Shown here: positions 1 through 13,888 of the stretch, piece after piece | Numbering within the stretch: the stretch's first letter is position 1 | Layout of the letters: the number at the start of each line of letters is the position of its first letter | Made by a program: the position numbers and the translations under genes | Origin: Pseudeuparius sepicola | Taxonomy: Eukaryota > Arthropoda > Insecta > Coleoptera > Anthribidae | Reading direction: 5' to 3' | Assembly: GCA_963920635.1 (NCBI GenBank) | Contig: OY987306.1 | Span: 11,116,001-11,180,000, forward strand | DNA length: 64,000 nt | Notes under the pieces: generated by a model | What the model was told of the DNA's origin: nothing | What the model saw: only the letters and a program-made list of their open reading frames with translations | Databases searched by the model: none

Positions 1-1328
1 CCATACAAAATATTTAACTATTGACTGTTGTAAAATAATTAGGATGGTAATTTAATAAGATAATAATTTCAATAGCTGTTTTTTACATTAAAAAAGAAAA
101 TCGTCCACCGACATGTCAAAGTGATAAAAGAGGACATAGGTACTAAAAAAATTATCTACCTTCAGGTATCATAAAAAAATTAAAATTCCAGGTACCTATA
201 CAAAGCTAACAAAAACTGCAATGAAATGGCAACAAACCCAAAGGCCTTTCATCTCGCAAATAGGAGACAATTATTCAAGTCAAACAACAAACACTGCCTA
301 TAAATGATCTACCAATTATTCTTATTCTAATCTGTTGTTAGTACATGCAATGGATATTATTTTGGACACTATTGTGTCAAACAAACGCATTATAGATATT
401 ATATATTTGGAGGTTATCCTATTATACAGGGTGAGTAAAAAGTATACGGAAACATTTCATACTTTCCATTGGAAAGGTGTCATTATATTTCCAGAGATAT
501 TCGTTATTTAAAAAAATGTTTTGCCATAAACTGGCTACATTAATTTTTTCATGGCGTAAACAACTGCCTTGCTATGGTAACCGTCCTCTTTCTGGATAGG
601 AGCGTCGTGCGTCGATAGTGAAACTAGTTCCAGTAAATTGGCAACAAGTTTTACTTTCATATTTTGTGGGGTGCCACTCAGAATGCCTTTCGAAATCTGT
701 TTTAAGCATGCCCGAAGCTGTCAGTCTGGCGTGTGAGACATGACCTCCATTTTGTTTTGTTGCCATGCAGTAAACATGCCAAATACCACAAACTTACGAG
801 TAATACAGACAGTTCCTTAGCGACATGTGTCAAAAGGAGACTCACTTTTTAGCGAAATATCTTCTAAAGACATGAATAATGTGCATTTTATTTGATCTTT
901 CGGTAATCTACATAGCAAAGAGATTGTATCAGAACCAAATTTATGGTTAAAATCCTGTCTGCCTTTCTGTAAATTGAAATGGAGACTCGCTTATTTTTGA
1001 CATATGTCCGTAAGGAGGCTTCTGTTGCAAAGCTACTTATTCTGTGCAAACACCGTCCAAGACAAATTATCTGGAAAATCTGAAGTTATGGCAGATTTTA
1101 GAAGACTGTCGACTGTTTTCTGCATTTTACAACCTACACGTGTTGTCATGTGAACCACCGATGAACACCAAAGGTCTGATCCATTAAAGTTATGGAGGTA
1201 GAAGTAAACAATAAGATGCAGAGTCAAATGTGTTAACTAAATATCCTGTGAAAATGCTGATCAGCTGTATGAATACCTACCTAAAGGGAACAGTTCATTC
1301 GAAGCTGTTATTTTGTTAACCATAGAGA
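1..1328. other. Left flank, non-coding, MITE debris
   Basis: I see no supportable gene. A typical insect miniature-transposon end, TACAGGGTGAGTAAAAAG, begins near 426. Two related short stretches, each reading like (ca)tatgtc..a.aaggaggct, sit around 825 and 1,003, suggesting old duplicated repeat sequence. Small open frames here have no recognisable domain. Confidence 0.5.
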
Positions 1329-1733
1329 AATCGTAATGGACTTTACTACTGTTTACAACAATTTGGTGTTCTGACGTGTTGATACATTTTTGCAAGCGTA
1401 CACTTACTTACAAAATTATTAATCGTAATCGACTTCACTACTGCCTACAGCAATTTGGTGTTCTGACCAGTGGCGGCAGTGGGTTAGTGCACAGGGGGAG
1501 GCTACGTTTTGAAAAGAACACACTCGTGCGTCCCTTAAAAAAATAGGGGGGCACCGAGGTGGAGGTGGGTACCTATACTTTCGGCATGGGCTCTTTAATT
1601 TTTTCTTATTAGCAGAACTTCTGACGTGTTGATACATTTTTGCAAGCGTACACTTACTTACAAAATTATTAATCGTAATCGACTTCACTACTGCCTACAG
1701 CAATTTGGTGTTCTGACCAGTGGCGGCAGGGGA

Positions 1734-4700
1734 TTAATGCACAGGGGGGGCTACGTTTTGAAAAGAACACACTCGTGCGTCCCTTAAAAAAATAGGGGGG
1801 CACCGAGGTGGAGGTGGGTACCTATACTTTCGGCATGGGCTCTTTAATTTTTTCTTATTAGCAGAACTTCTGACGTGTTGATACATTTTTGCAAGCGTAC
1901 ACTTACTTACAAAATTATTAATCGTAATCGACGTCACTACTGCCTACAGCAATTTGGTGTTCTGACCAGTGGCGGCAGTGGGTTAGTGCACAGGGGGGGG
2001 GGCTACGTTTTGAAAAGAACACACTCGTGCGTCCCTTAAAAAAATAGGGGGGCACCGAGGTGGAGGTGGGTACCTATACTTTCGGCATGGGCTCTTTAAT
2101 TTTTTCTTATTAGCAGAACTTCTGACGTGTTGATACATTTTTGCAAGCGTACACTTACTTACAAAATTATTAATCGTAATCGACTTCACTACTGCCTACA
2201 GCAATTTGGTGTTCTGACCAGTGGCGGCAGTGGGTTAGTGCACAGGGGGAGGCTACGTTTTGAAAAGAACACACTCGTTCGTCCCTTAAAAAAATAGGGG
2301 GGCACCGAGGTGGAGGTGGGTACCTACTTTCGGCATGGGCTCTTTAATTTTTTCTTATTAGCAGAACTTCTGACGTGTTGATACATTTTTGCAAGCGTAC
2401 ACTGACTTACAAAATTATTAATCGTAATCGACTTCACTACTGCCTACAGCAATTTGGTGTTCTGACCAGTGGCGGCAGTGGGTTAGTGCACAGGGGGGGG
2501 GGCTACGTTTTGAAAAGAACACACTCGTGCGTCCCTTAAAAAAATAGGGGGGCACCGAGGTGGAGGTGGGTACCTATACTTTCGGCATGGGCTCTTTAAT
2601 TTTTTCTTATTAGCAGAACTTCTGACGTGTTGATACATTTTTGCAAGCGTACACTTACTTACAAAATTATTAATCGTAATCGACTTCACTACTGCCTACA
2701 GCAATTTGGTGTTCTGACCAGTGGCGGCAGTGGGTTAGTGCACAGGGGGAGGCTACGTTTTGAAAAGAACACACTCGTGCGTCCCTTAAAAAAATAGGGG
2801 GGCACCGAGGTGGAGGTGGGTACCTATACTTTCGGCATGGGCTCTTTATTTTTTTCTTATTAGCAGAACTTCTGACGTGTTGATACATTTTTGCAAGCGT
2901 ACACTTACTTACAAAATTATTAATCGTAATCGACTTCACTACTGCCTACAGCAATTTGGTGTTCTGACCAGTGGCGGCAGTGGGTTAGTGCACAGGGGGA
3001 GGCTACGTTTTGAAAAGAACACACTCGTGCGTCCCTTAAAAAAAATAGGGGGGCACCGAGGTGGAGGTGGGTACCTACTTTCGGCATGGGCTCTTTAATT
3101 TTTTCTTATTAGCAGAACTTCTGACGTGTTGATACATTTTTGCAAGCGTACACTTACTTACAAAATTATTAATCGTAATCGACTTCACTACTGCCTACAG
3201 CAATTTGGTGTTCTGACCAGTGGCGGCAGGGGATTAATGCACGGGGGGGGCTACGTTTTGAAAAGAACACACTCGTGCGTCCCTTAAAAAAATAGGGGGG
3301 CACCGAGGTGGAGGTGGGTACCTATACTTTCGGCATGGGCTCTTTAATTTTTTCTTATTAGCAGAACTTCTGACGTGTTGATACATTTTTGCAAGCGTAC
3401 ACTTACTTACAAAATTATTAATCGTAATCGACTTCACTACTGCCTACAGCAATTTGGTGTTCTGACCAGTGGCGGCAGGGGATTAATGCACAGGGGGGGC
3501 TACGTTTTGAAAAGAACACACTCGTGCGTCCCTTAAAAAAATAGGGGGGCACCGAGGTGGAGGTGGGTACCTATACTTTCGGCATGGGCTCTTTAATTTT
3601 TTCTTATTAGCAGAACTTCTGACGTGTTGATACATTTTTGCAAGCGTACACTTACTTACAAAATTATTAATCGTAATCGACGTCACTACTGCCTACAGCA
3701 ATTTGGTGTTCTGACCAGTGGCGGCAGTGGGTTAGTGCACAGGGGGGGGGCTACGTTTTGAAAAGAACACACTCGTGCGTCCCTTAAAAAAATAGGGGGG
3801 CACCGAGGTGGAGGTGGGTACCTATACTTTCGGCATGGGCTCTTTAATTTTTTCTTATTAGCAGAACTTCTGACGTGTTGATACATTTTTGCAAGCGTAC
3901 ACTTACTTACAAAATTATTAATCGTAATCGACTTCACTACTGCCTACAGCAACTTGGTGTTCTGACCAGTGGCGGCAGTGGGTTAGTGCACAGGGGGAGG
4001 CTACGTTTTGAAAAGAACACACTCGTTCGTCCCTTAAAAAAATAGGGGGGCACCGAGGTGGAGGTGGGTACCTACTTTCGGCATGGGCTCTTTAATTTTT
4101 TCTTATTAGCAGAACTTCTGACGTGTTGATACATTTTTGCAAGCGTACACTGACTTACAAAATTATTAATCGTAATCGACTTCACTACTGCCTACAGCAA
4201 TTTGGTGTTCTGACCAGTGGCGGCAGTGGGTTAGTGCACAGGGGGGGGGCTACGTTTTGAAAAGAACACACTCGTGCGTCCCTTAAAAAAATAGGGGGGC
4301 ACCGAGGTGGAGGTGGGTACCTATACTTTCGGCATGGGCTCTTTAATTTTTTCTTATTAGCAGAACTTCTGACGTGTTGATACATTTTTGCAAGCGTACA
4401 CTTACTTACAAAATTATTAATCGTAATCGACTTCACTACTGCCTACAGCAATTTGGTGTTCTGACCAGTGGCGGCAGTGGGTTAGTGCACAGGGGGAGGC
4501 TACGTTTTGAAAAGAACACACTCGTGCGTCCCTTAAAAAAATAGGGGGGCACCGAGGTGGAGGTGGGTACCTATACTTTCGGCATGGGCTCTTTATTTTT
4601 TTCTTATTAGCAGAACTTCTGACGTGTTGATACATTTTTGCAAGCGTACACTTACTTACAAAATTATTAATCGTAATCGACTTCACTACTGCCTACAGCA

Positions 4701-5230
4701 ATTTGGTGTTCTGACCAGTGGCGGCAGTGGGTTAGTGCACAGGGGGAGGCTACGTTTTGAAAAGAACACACTCGTGCGTCCCTTAAAAAAAATAGGGGGG
4801 CACCGAGGTGGAGGTGGGTACCTACTTTCGGCATGGGCTCTTTAATTTTTTCCTATTAGCAGAACTTCTGACGTGTTGATACATTTTTGCAAGCGTACAC
4901 TTACTTACAAAATTATTAATCGTAATCGACTTCACTACTGCCTACAGCAATTTGGTGTTCTGACCAGTGGCGGCAGGGGATTAATGCACGGGGGGGGCTA
5001 CGTTTTGAAAAGAACACACTCGTGCGTCCCTTAAAAAAATAGGGGGGCACCGAGGTGGAGGTGGGTACCTATACTTTCGGCATGGGCTCTTTAATTTTTT
5101 CTTATTAGCAGAACTTCTGACGTGTTGATACATTTTTGCAAGCGTACACTTACTTACAAAATTATTAATCGTAATCGACTTCACTACTGCCTACAGCAAT
5201 TTGGTGTTCTGACCAGTGGCGGCAGTGGGT
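1734..5230. repeat. 7-unit higher-order repeat (~1,748 bp), two copies
   Basis: Rare variants recur with an offset of about 1,747-1,749 bp: ACGTCACTAC (1931 and 3680), CACTCGTTCG (about 2,273 and 4,021), ACACTGACTTAC (2,400 and 4,148), GCACGGGGGG (3,239 and 4,987) and a shared 222-bp open frame (2,877 and 4,624). Seven monomers were therefore duplicated as a block. Exact block ends cannot be fixed by eye. Confidence 0.8.
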
Positions 5231-6240
5231 TAGTGCACAGGGGGAGGCTACGTTTTGAAAAGAACACACTCGTGCGTCCCTTAAAAAAATAGGGGGGCAC
5301 CGAGGTGGAGGTGGGTACCTATACTTTCGGCATGGGCTCTTTAATTTTTTCTTATTAGCAGAACTTCTGACGTGTTGATACATTTTTGCAAGCGTACACT
5401 TACTTACAAAATTATTAATCGTAATCGACTTCACTACTGCCTACAGCAATTTGGTGTTCTGACCAGTGGCGGCAGTGGGTTAGTGCACAGGGGGAGGCTA
5501 CGTTTTGAAAAGAACACACTCGTGCGTCCCTTAAAAAAATAGGGGGGCACCGAGGTGGAGGTGGGTACCTATACTTTCGGCATGGGCTCTTTATTTTTTT
5601 CTTATTAGCAGAACTTCTGACGTGTTGATACATTTTTGCAAGCGTACACTTACTTACAAAATTATTAATCGTAATCGACTTCACTACTGCCTACAGCAAT
5701 TTGGTGTTCTGACCAGTGGCGGCAGTGGGTTAGTGCACAGGGGGGGGGGGGCTACGTTTTGAAAAGAACACACTCGTGCGTCCCTTAAAAAAATAGGGGG
5801 GCACCGAGGTGGAGGTGGGTACCTATACTTTCGGCATGGGCTCTTTAATTTTTTCTTATTAGCAGAACTTCTGACGTGTTGATACATTTTTGCAAGCGTA
5901 CACTTACTTACAAAATTATTAATCGTAATCGACTTCACTACTGCCTACAGCAATTTGGTGTTCTGACCAGTGGCGGCAGTGGGTTAGTGCACAGGGGGAG
6001 GCTACGTTTTGAAAAGAACACACTCGTGCGTCCCTTAAAAAAATAGGGGGGCACCGAGGTGGAGGTGGGTACCTATACTTTCGGCATGGGCTCTTTAATT
6101 TTTTCTTATTAGCAGAACTTCTGACGTGTTGATACATTTTTGCAAGCGTACACTTACTTACAAAATTATTAATCGTAATCGACTTCACTACTGCCTACAG
6201 CAATTTGGTGTTCTGACCAGTGGCGGCAGTGGGTTAGTGC

Positions 6241-9200
6241 ACAGGGGGGGCTTCGTTTTGAAAAGAACACACTCGTGCGTCCCTTAGAAAAATAGGGGGG
6301 CACCGAGGTGGAGGTGGGTACCTAATTTCGGCATGGGCTCTTTAATTTTTTCTTATTAGCAGAATTTCTGACGTGTTGATACATTTTTGCAAGCGTACAC
6401 TTACTTACAAAATTATTAATCGTAATCGACTTCACTACTGCCTACAGCAATTTGGTGTTCTGACCAGTGGCGGCAGTGGGTTAGTGCACAGGGGGGGCTT
6501 CGTTTTGAAAAGAACACACTCGTGCGTCCCTTAAAAAAATAGGGGGGCACCGAGGTGGAGGTGGGTACCTACTTTCGGCATGGGCTCTTTAATTTTTTCT
6601 TATTAGCAGAACTTCTGACGTGTTGATACATTTTTGCAAGCGTACACTTACTTACAAAATTATTAATCGTAATCGACTTCACTACTGCCTACAGCAATTT
6701 GGTGTTCTGACCAGTGGCGGCAGTGGGTTAATGCACAGGGGGGGGCTACGTTTTGAAAAGAACACACTCGTGCGTCCCTTAAAAAAAATAGGGGGGCACC
6801 GAGGTGGAGGTGGGTACCTACTTTCGGCATGGGCTCTTTAATTTTTCTTATTAGCAGAACTTCTGACGTGTTGATACATTTTTGCAAGCGTACACTTACT
6901 TACAAAATTATTAATCGTAATCGACTTCACTACTGCCTACAGCAATTTGGTGTTCTGACCAGTGGCGGCAGTGGGTTAGTGCACAGGGGGGGCTTCGTTT
7001 TGAAAAGAACACACTCGTGCGTCCCTTAAAAAAATAGGGGGGCACCGAGGTGGAGGTGGGTACCTATACTTTCGGCATGGGCTCTTTAATTTTTTCTTAT
7101 TAGCAGAACTTCTGACGTGTTGATACATTTTTGCAAGCGTACACTTACTTACAAAATTATTAATCGTAATCGACTTCACTACTGCCTACAGCAATTTGGT
7201 GTTCTGACCAGTGGCGGCAGTGGGTTAGTGCACAGGGGGAGGCTACGTTTTGAAAAGAACACACTCGTGCGTCCCTTAAAAAAATAGGGGGGCACCGAGG
7301 TGGAGGTGGGTACCTATACTTTCGGCATGGGCTCTTTAATTTTTTCTTATTAGCAGAACTTCTGACGTGTTGATACATTTTTGCAAGCGTACACTTACTT
7401 ACAAAATTATTAATCGTAATCGACTTCACTACTGCCTACAGCAATTTGGTGTTCTGACCAGTGGCGGCAGGGGATTAATGCACAGGGGGGGCTACGTTTT
7501 GAAAAGAACACACTCGTGCGTCCCTTAAAAAAATAGGGGGGCACCGAGGTGGAGGTGGGTACCTATACTTTCGGCATGGGCTCTTTATTTTTTTCTTATT
7601 AGCAGAACTTCTGACGTGTTGATACATTTTTGCAAGCGTACACTTACTTACAAAATTATTAATCGTAATCGACTTCACTACTGCCTACAGCAATTTGGTG
7701 TTCTGACCAGTGGCGGCAGTGGGTTAGTGCACAGGGGGAGGCTACGTTTTGAAAAGAACACACTCGTGCGTCCCTTAAAAAAATAGGGGGGCACCGAGGT
7801 GGAGGTGGGTACCTATACTTTCGGCATGGGCTCTTTAATTTTTTCTTATTAGCAGAACTTCTGACGTGTTGATACATTTTTGCAAGCGTACACTTACTTA
7901 CAAAATTATTAATCGTAATCGACTTCACTACTGCCTACAGCAATTTGGTGTTCTGACCAGTGGCGGCAGTGGGTTAATGCACAGGGGGGGGGCTACGTTT
8001 TGAAAAGAACACACTCGTGCGTCCCTTAAAAAAATAGGGGGGCACCGAGGTGGAGGTGGGTACCTATACTTTCGGCATGGGCTCTTTATTTTTTTCTTAT
8101 TAGCAGAACTTCTGACGTGTTGATACATTTTTGCAAGCGTACACTTACTTACAAAATTATTAATCGTAATCGACTTCACTACTGCCTACAGCAATTTGGT
8201 GTTCTGACCAGTGGCGGCAGGGGATTAATGCACAGGGGGGCTACGTTTTGAAAAGAACACACTCGTGCGTCCCTTAAAAAAATAGGGGGGCACCGAGGTG
8301 GAGGTGGGTACCTATACTTTCGGCATGGGCTCTTTAATTTTTTCTTATTAGCAGAACTTCTGACGTGTTGATACATTTTTGCAAGCGTACACTTACTTAC
8401 AAAATTATTAATCGTAATCGACTTCACTACTGCCTACAGCAATTTGGTGTTCTGACCAGTGGCGGCAGTGGGTTAATGCACAGGGGGGGGGGCTACGTTT
8501 TGAAAAGAACACACTCGTGCGTCCCTTAAAAAATAGGGGGCACCGAGGTGGAGGTGGGTACCTATACTTTCGGCATGGGCTCTTTATTTTTTTCTTATTA
8601 GCAGAACTTCTGACGTGTTGATACATTTTTGCAAGCGTACACTTACTTACAAAATTATTAATCGTAATCGACTTCACTATTGCCTACAGCAATTTGGTGT
8701 TCTGACCAGTGGCGGCAGGGGATTAATGCACAGGGGGGGCTACGTTTTGAAAAGAACACACTCGTGCGTCCCTTAAAAAAATAGGGGGGCACCGAGGTGG
8801 AGGTGGGTACCTATACTTTCGGCATGGGCTCTTTATTTTTTTCTTATTAGCAGAACTTCTGACGTGTTGATACATTTTTGCAAGCGTACACTTACTTACA
8901 AAATTATTAATCGTAATCGACTTCACTACTGCCTACAGCAATTTGGTGTTCTGACCAGTGGCGGCAGGGGATTAATGCACAGGGGGGGCTACGTTTTGAA
9001 AAGAACACACTCGTGCGTCCCTTATAAAAATAGGGGGGCACCGAGGTGGAGGTGGGTACCTATACTTTCGGCATGGGCTCTTTATTTTTTTCTTATTAGC
9101 AGAACTTCTGACGTGTTGATACATTTTTGCAAGCGTACACTTACTTACAAAATTATTAATCGTAATCGACTTCACTACTGCCTACAGCAATTTGGTGTTC

Positions 9201-12200
9201 TGACCAGTGGCGGCAGTGGGTTAGTGCACAGGGGGAGGCTACGTTTTGAAAAGAACACACTCGTGCGTCCCTTAAAAAAATAGGGGGGCACCGAGGTGGA
9301 GGTGGGTACCTATACTTTCGGCATGGGCTCTTTATTTTTTTCTTATTAGCAGAACTTCTGACGTGTTGATACATTTTTGCAAGCGTACACTTACTTACAA
9401 AATTATTAATCGTAATCGACTTCACTACTGCCTACAGCAATTTGGTGTTCTGACCAGTGGCGGCAGTGGGTTAGTGCACAGGGGGGGGGGGCTACGTTTT
9501 GAAAAGAACACACTCGTGCGTCCCTTAAAAAAATAGGGGGGCACCGAGGTGGAGGTGGGTACCTATACTTTCGGCATGGGCTCTTTAATTTTTTCTTATT
9601 AGCAGAACTTCTGACGTGTTGATACATTTTTGCAAGCGTACACTTACTTACAAAATTATTAATCGTAATCGACTTCACTACTGCCTACAGCAATTTGGTG
9701 TTCTGACCAGTGGCGGCAGTGGGTTAGTGCACAGGGGGAGGCTACGTTTTGAAAAGAACACACTCGTGCGTCCCTTAAAAAAATAGGGGGGCACCGAGGT
9801 GGAGGTGGGTACCTATACTTTCGGCATGGGCTCTTTAATTTTTTCTTATTAGCAGAACTTCTGACGTGTTGATACATTTTTGCAAGCGTACACTTACTTA
9901 CAAAATTATTAATCGTAATCGACTTCACTACTGCCTACAGCAATTTGGTGTTCTGACCAGTGGCGGCAGTGGGTTAGTGCACAGGGGGGGCTTCGTTTTG
10001 AAAAGAACACACTCGTGCGTCCCTTAGAAAAATAGGGGGGCACCGAGGTGGAGGTGGGTACCTAATTTCGGCATGGGCTCTTTAATTTTTTCTTATTAGC
10101 AGAATTTCTGACGTGTTGATACATTTTTGCAAGCGTACACTTACTTACAAAATTATTAATCGTAATCGACTTCACTACTGCCTACAGCAATTTGGTGTTC
10201 TGACCAGTGGCGGCAGTGGGTTAGTGCACAGGGGGGGCTTCGTTTTGAAAAGAACACACTCGTGCGTCCCTTAAAAAAATAGGGGGGCACCGAGGTGGAG
10301 GTGGGTACCTACTTTCGGCATGGGCTCTTTAATTTTTTCTTATTAGCAGAACTTCTGACGTGTTGATACATTTTTGCAAGCGTACACTTACTTACAAAAT
10401 TATTAATCGTAATCGACTTCACTACTGCCAACAGCAATTTGGTGTTCTGACCAGTGGCGGCAGTGGGTTAATGCACAGGGGGGGGCTACGTTTTGAAAAG
10501 AACACACTCGTGCGTCCCTTAAAAAAAATAGGGGGGCACCGAGGTGGAGGTGGGTACCTACTTTCGGCATGGGCTCTTTAATTTTTCTTATTAGCAGAAC
10601 TTCTGACGTGTTGATACATTTTTGCAAGCGTACACTTACTTACAAAATTATTAATCGTAATCGACTTCACTACTGCCTACAGCAATTTGGTGTTCTGACC
10701 AGTGGCGGCAGTGGGTTAGTGCACAGGGGGGGCTTCGTTTTGAAAAGAACACACTCGTGCGTCCCTTAAAAAAATAGGGGGGCACCGAGGTGGAGGTGGG
10801 TACCTATACTTTCGGCATGGGCTCTTTAATTTTTTCTTATTAGCAGAACTTCTGACGTGTTGATACATTTTTGCAAGCGTACACTTACTTACAAAATTAT
10901 TAATCGTAATCGACTTCACTACTGCCTACAGCAATTTGGTGTTCTGACCAGTGGCGGCAGTGGGTTAGTGCACAGGGGGAGGCTACGTTTTGAAAAGAAC
11001 ACACTCGTGCGTCCCTTAAAAAAATAGGGGGGCACCGAGGTGGAGGTGGGTACCTATACTTTCGGCATGGGCTCTTTAATTTTTTCTTATTAGCAGAACT
11101 TCTGACGTGTTGATACATTTTTGCAAGCGTACACTTACTTACAAAATTATTAATCGTAATCGACTTCACTACTGCCTACAGCAATTTGGTGTTCTGACCA
11201 GTGGCGGCAGGGGATTAATGCACAGGGGGGGCTACGTTTTGAAAAGAACACACTCGTGCGTCCCTTAAAAAAATAGGGGGGCACCGAGGTGGAGGTGGGT
11301 ACCTATACTTTCGGCATGGGCTCTTTATTTTTTTCTTATTAGCAGAACTTCTGACGTGTTGATACATTTTTGCAAGCGTACACTTACTTACAAAATTATT
11401 AATCGTAATCGACTTCACTACTGCCTACAGCAATTTGGTGTTCTGACCAGTGGCGGCAGTGGGTTAGTGCACAGGGGGAGGCTACGTTTTGAAAAGAACA
11501 CACTCGTGCGTCCCTTAAAAAAATAGGGGGGCACCGAGGTGGAGGTGGGTACCTATACTTTCGGCATGGGCTCTTTAATTTTTTCTTATTAGCAGAACTT
11601 CTGACGTGTTGATACATTTTTGCAAGCGTACACTTACTTACAAAATTATTAATCGTAATCGACTTCACTACTGCCTACAGCAATTTGGTGTTCTGACCAG
11701 TGGCGGCAGTGGGTTAATGCACAGGGGGGGGGGGCTACGTTTTGAAAAGAACACACTCGTGCGTCCCTTAAAAAAATAGGGGGGCACCGAGGTGGAGGTG
11801 GGTACCTATACTTTCGGCATGGGCTCTTTATTTTTTTCTTATTAGCAGAACTTCTGACGTGTTGATACATTTTTGCAATCGTACACTTACTTACAAAATT
11901 ATTAATCGTAATCGACTTCACTACTGCCTACAGCAATTTGGTGTTCTGACCAGTGGCGGCAGGGGATTAATGCACAGGGGGGCTACGTTTTGAAAAGAAC
12001 ACACTCGTGCGTCCCTTAAAAAAATAGGGGGGCACCGAGGTGGAGGTGGGTACCTATACTTTCGGCATGGGCTCTTTAATTTTTTCTTATTAGCAGAACT
12101 TCTGACGTGTTGATACATTTTTGCAAGCGTACACTTACTTACAAAATTATTAATCGTAATCGACTTCACTACTGCCTACAGCAATTTGGTGTTCTGACCA

Positions 12201-13888
12201 GTGGCGGCAGTGGGTTAATGCACAGGGGGGGGGGCTACGTTTTGAAAAGAACACACTCGTGCGTCCCTTAAAAAATAGGGGGCACCGAGGTGGAGGTGGG
12301 TACCTATACTTTCGGCATGGGCTCTTTATTTTTTTCTTATTAGCAGAACTTCTGACGTGTTGATACATTTTTGCAAGCGTACACTTACTTACAAAATTAT
12401 TAATCGTAATCGACTTCACTATTGCCTACAGCAATTTGGTGTTCTGACCAGTGGCGGCAGGGGATTAATGCACAGGGGGGGCTACGTTTTGAAAAGAACA
12501 CACTCGTGCGTCCCTTAAAAAAATAGGGGGGCACCGAGGTGGAGGTGGGTACCTATACTTTCGGCATGGGCTCTTTATTTTTTTCTTATTAGCAGAACTT
12601 CTGACGTGTTGATACATTTTTGCAAGCGTACACTTACTTACAAAATTATTAATCGTAATCGACTTCACTACTGCCTACAGCAATTTGGTGTTCTGACCAG
12701 TGGCGGCAGGGGATTAATGCACAGGGGGGGCTACGTTTTGAAAAGAACACACTCGTGCGTCCCTTATAAAAATAGGGGGGCACCGAGGTGGAGGTGGGTA
12801 CCTATACTTTCGGCATGGGCTCTTTATTTTTTTCTTATTAGCAGAACTTCTGACGTGTTGATACATTTTTGCAAGCGTACACTTACTTACAAAATTATTA
12901 ATCGTAATCGACTTCACTACTGCCTACAGCAATTTGGTGTTCTGACCAGTGGCGGCAGGGGATTAATGCACAGGGGGGGCTATGTTTTGAAAAGAACACA
13001 CTCGTGCGTCCCTTAAAAAAATAGGGGGGCACCGAGGTGGAGGTGGGTACCTATACTTTCGGCATGGGCTCTTTATTTTTTTCTTATTAGCAGAACTTCT
13101 GACGTGTTGATACATTTTTGCAAGCGTACACTTACTTACAAAATTATTAATCGTAATCGACTTCACTACTGCCTACAGCAATTTGGTGTTCTGACCAGTG
13201 GCGGCAGGGGATTAATGCACAGGGGGGGCTACGTTTTGAAAAGAACACACTCGTGCGTCCCTTAAAAAAATAGGGGGGCACCGAGGTGGAGGTGGGTACC
13301 TATACTTTCGGCATGGGCTCTTTATTTTTTTCTTATTAGCAGAACTTCTGACGTGTTGATACATTTTTGCAAGCGTACACTTACTTACAAAATTATTAAT
13401 CGTAATCGACTTCACTACTGCCTACAGCAATTTGGTGTTCTGACCAGTGGCGGCAGGGGATTAATGCACAGGGGGGGCTACGTTTTGAAAAGAACACACT
13501 CGTGCGTCCCTTAAAAAAATAGGGGGGCACCGAGGTGGAGGTGGGTACCTATACTTTCGGCATGGGCTCTTTATTTTTTTCTTATTAGCAGAACTTCTGA
13601 CGTGTTGATACATTTTTGCAAGCGTACACTTACTTACAAAATTATTAATCGTAATCGACTTCACTACTGCCTACAGCAATTTGGTGTTCTGACCAGTGGC
13701 GGCAGTGGGTTAGTGCACAGGGGGGGCTTCGTTTTGAAAAGAACACACTCGTGCGTCCCTTAGAAAAATAGGGGGGCACCGAGGTGGAGGTGGGTACCTA
13801 ATTTCGGCATGGGCTCTTTAATTTTTTCTTATTAGCAGAACTTCTGACGTGTTGATACATTTTTGCAAGCGTACACTTACTTACAAAA
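6241..13888. repeat. 15-unit higher-order repeat (~3,740 bp), two copies plus start of a third
   Basis: The variant GGGGGGGCTTCG followed by CCCTTAGAAAAATAG and CCTAATTTCGG occurs at 6,241, 9,981 and 13,717, offsets of 3,740 and 3,736. Other private variants keep the same offset: AGAATTTCTGACG (6,361/10,101), TTCACTATTGCC (8,676/12,418) and CCCTTATAAAAATAG (9,020/12,762). The third copy is cut off at 13,888. The last monomers of copies one and two differ in type (after about 9,200 versus 12,960), which suggests conversion or a second exchange. Confidence 0.85.

Larger units (their letters stand above)
1329..13888. repeat. ~250-bp satellite array, about 50 tandem units
   Basis: A unit anchored on CTGCCTACAGCAATTTGG starts at 1441, 1691, 1940, 2192, 2440 and so on to 13,667, giving 49 steps averaging 249.5 bp. 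Units are nearly identical. They differ by a G-run of roughly 6-13 G after GTGCACA or ATGCACA, by presence or absence of TATA in TACCTATACTTT, and by two main forms at the unit centre: CAGTGGGTTAGTGCACAGGGGGAGG and CAGGGGATTAATGCACAGGGG (both seen many times). The array begins at a short divergent 92-bp unit (1,329-1,420) and ends abruptly near 13,888 in ACTTACTTACAAAA. Repeated open frames of 67-90 codons on the minus strand are a by-product of repetition. Confidence 0.97.

Noticed and set aside
8864..9283. 139-codon plus-strand frame across two satellite units
   Set aside because: Same reason: a frame open only because repeat length happens to be divisible by three.
1419..13664. Many 67-90 codon minus-strand frames beginning MKSITINNFVSKC
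   Set aside because: They recur with the satellite period, change by frameshift with the G-run length, and have no known domain; by-products of repetition.
1329..13888. CRISPR-like array
   Set aside because: The units are continuous ~250-bp tandem repeats without unique spacers, in eukaryotic DNA.
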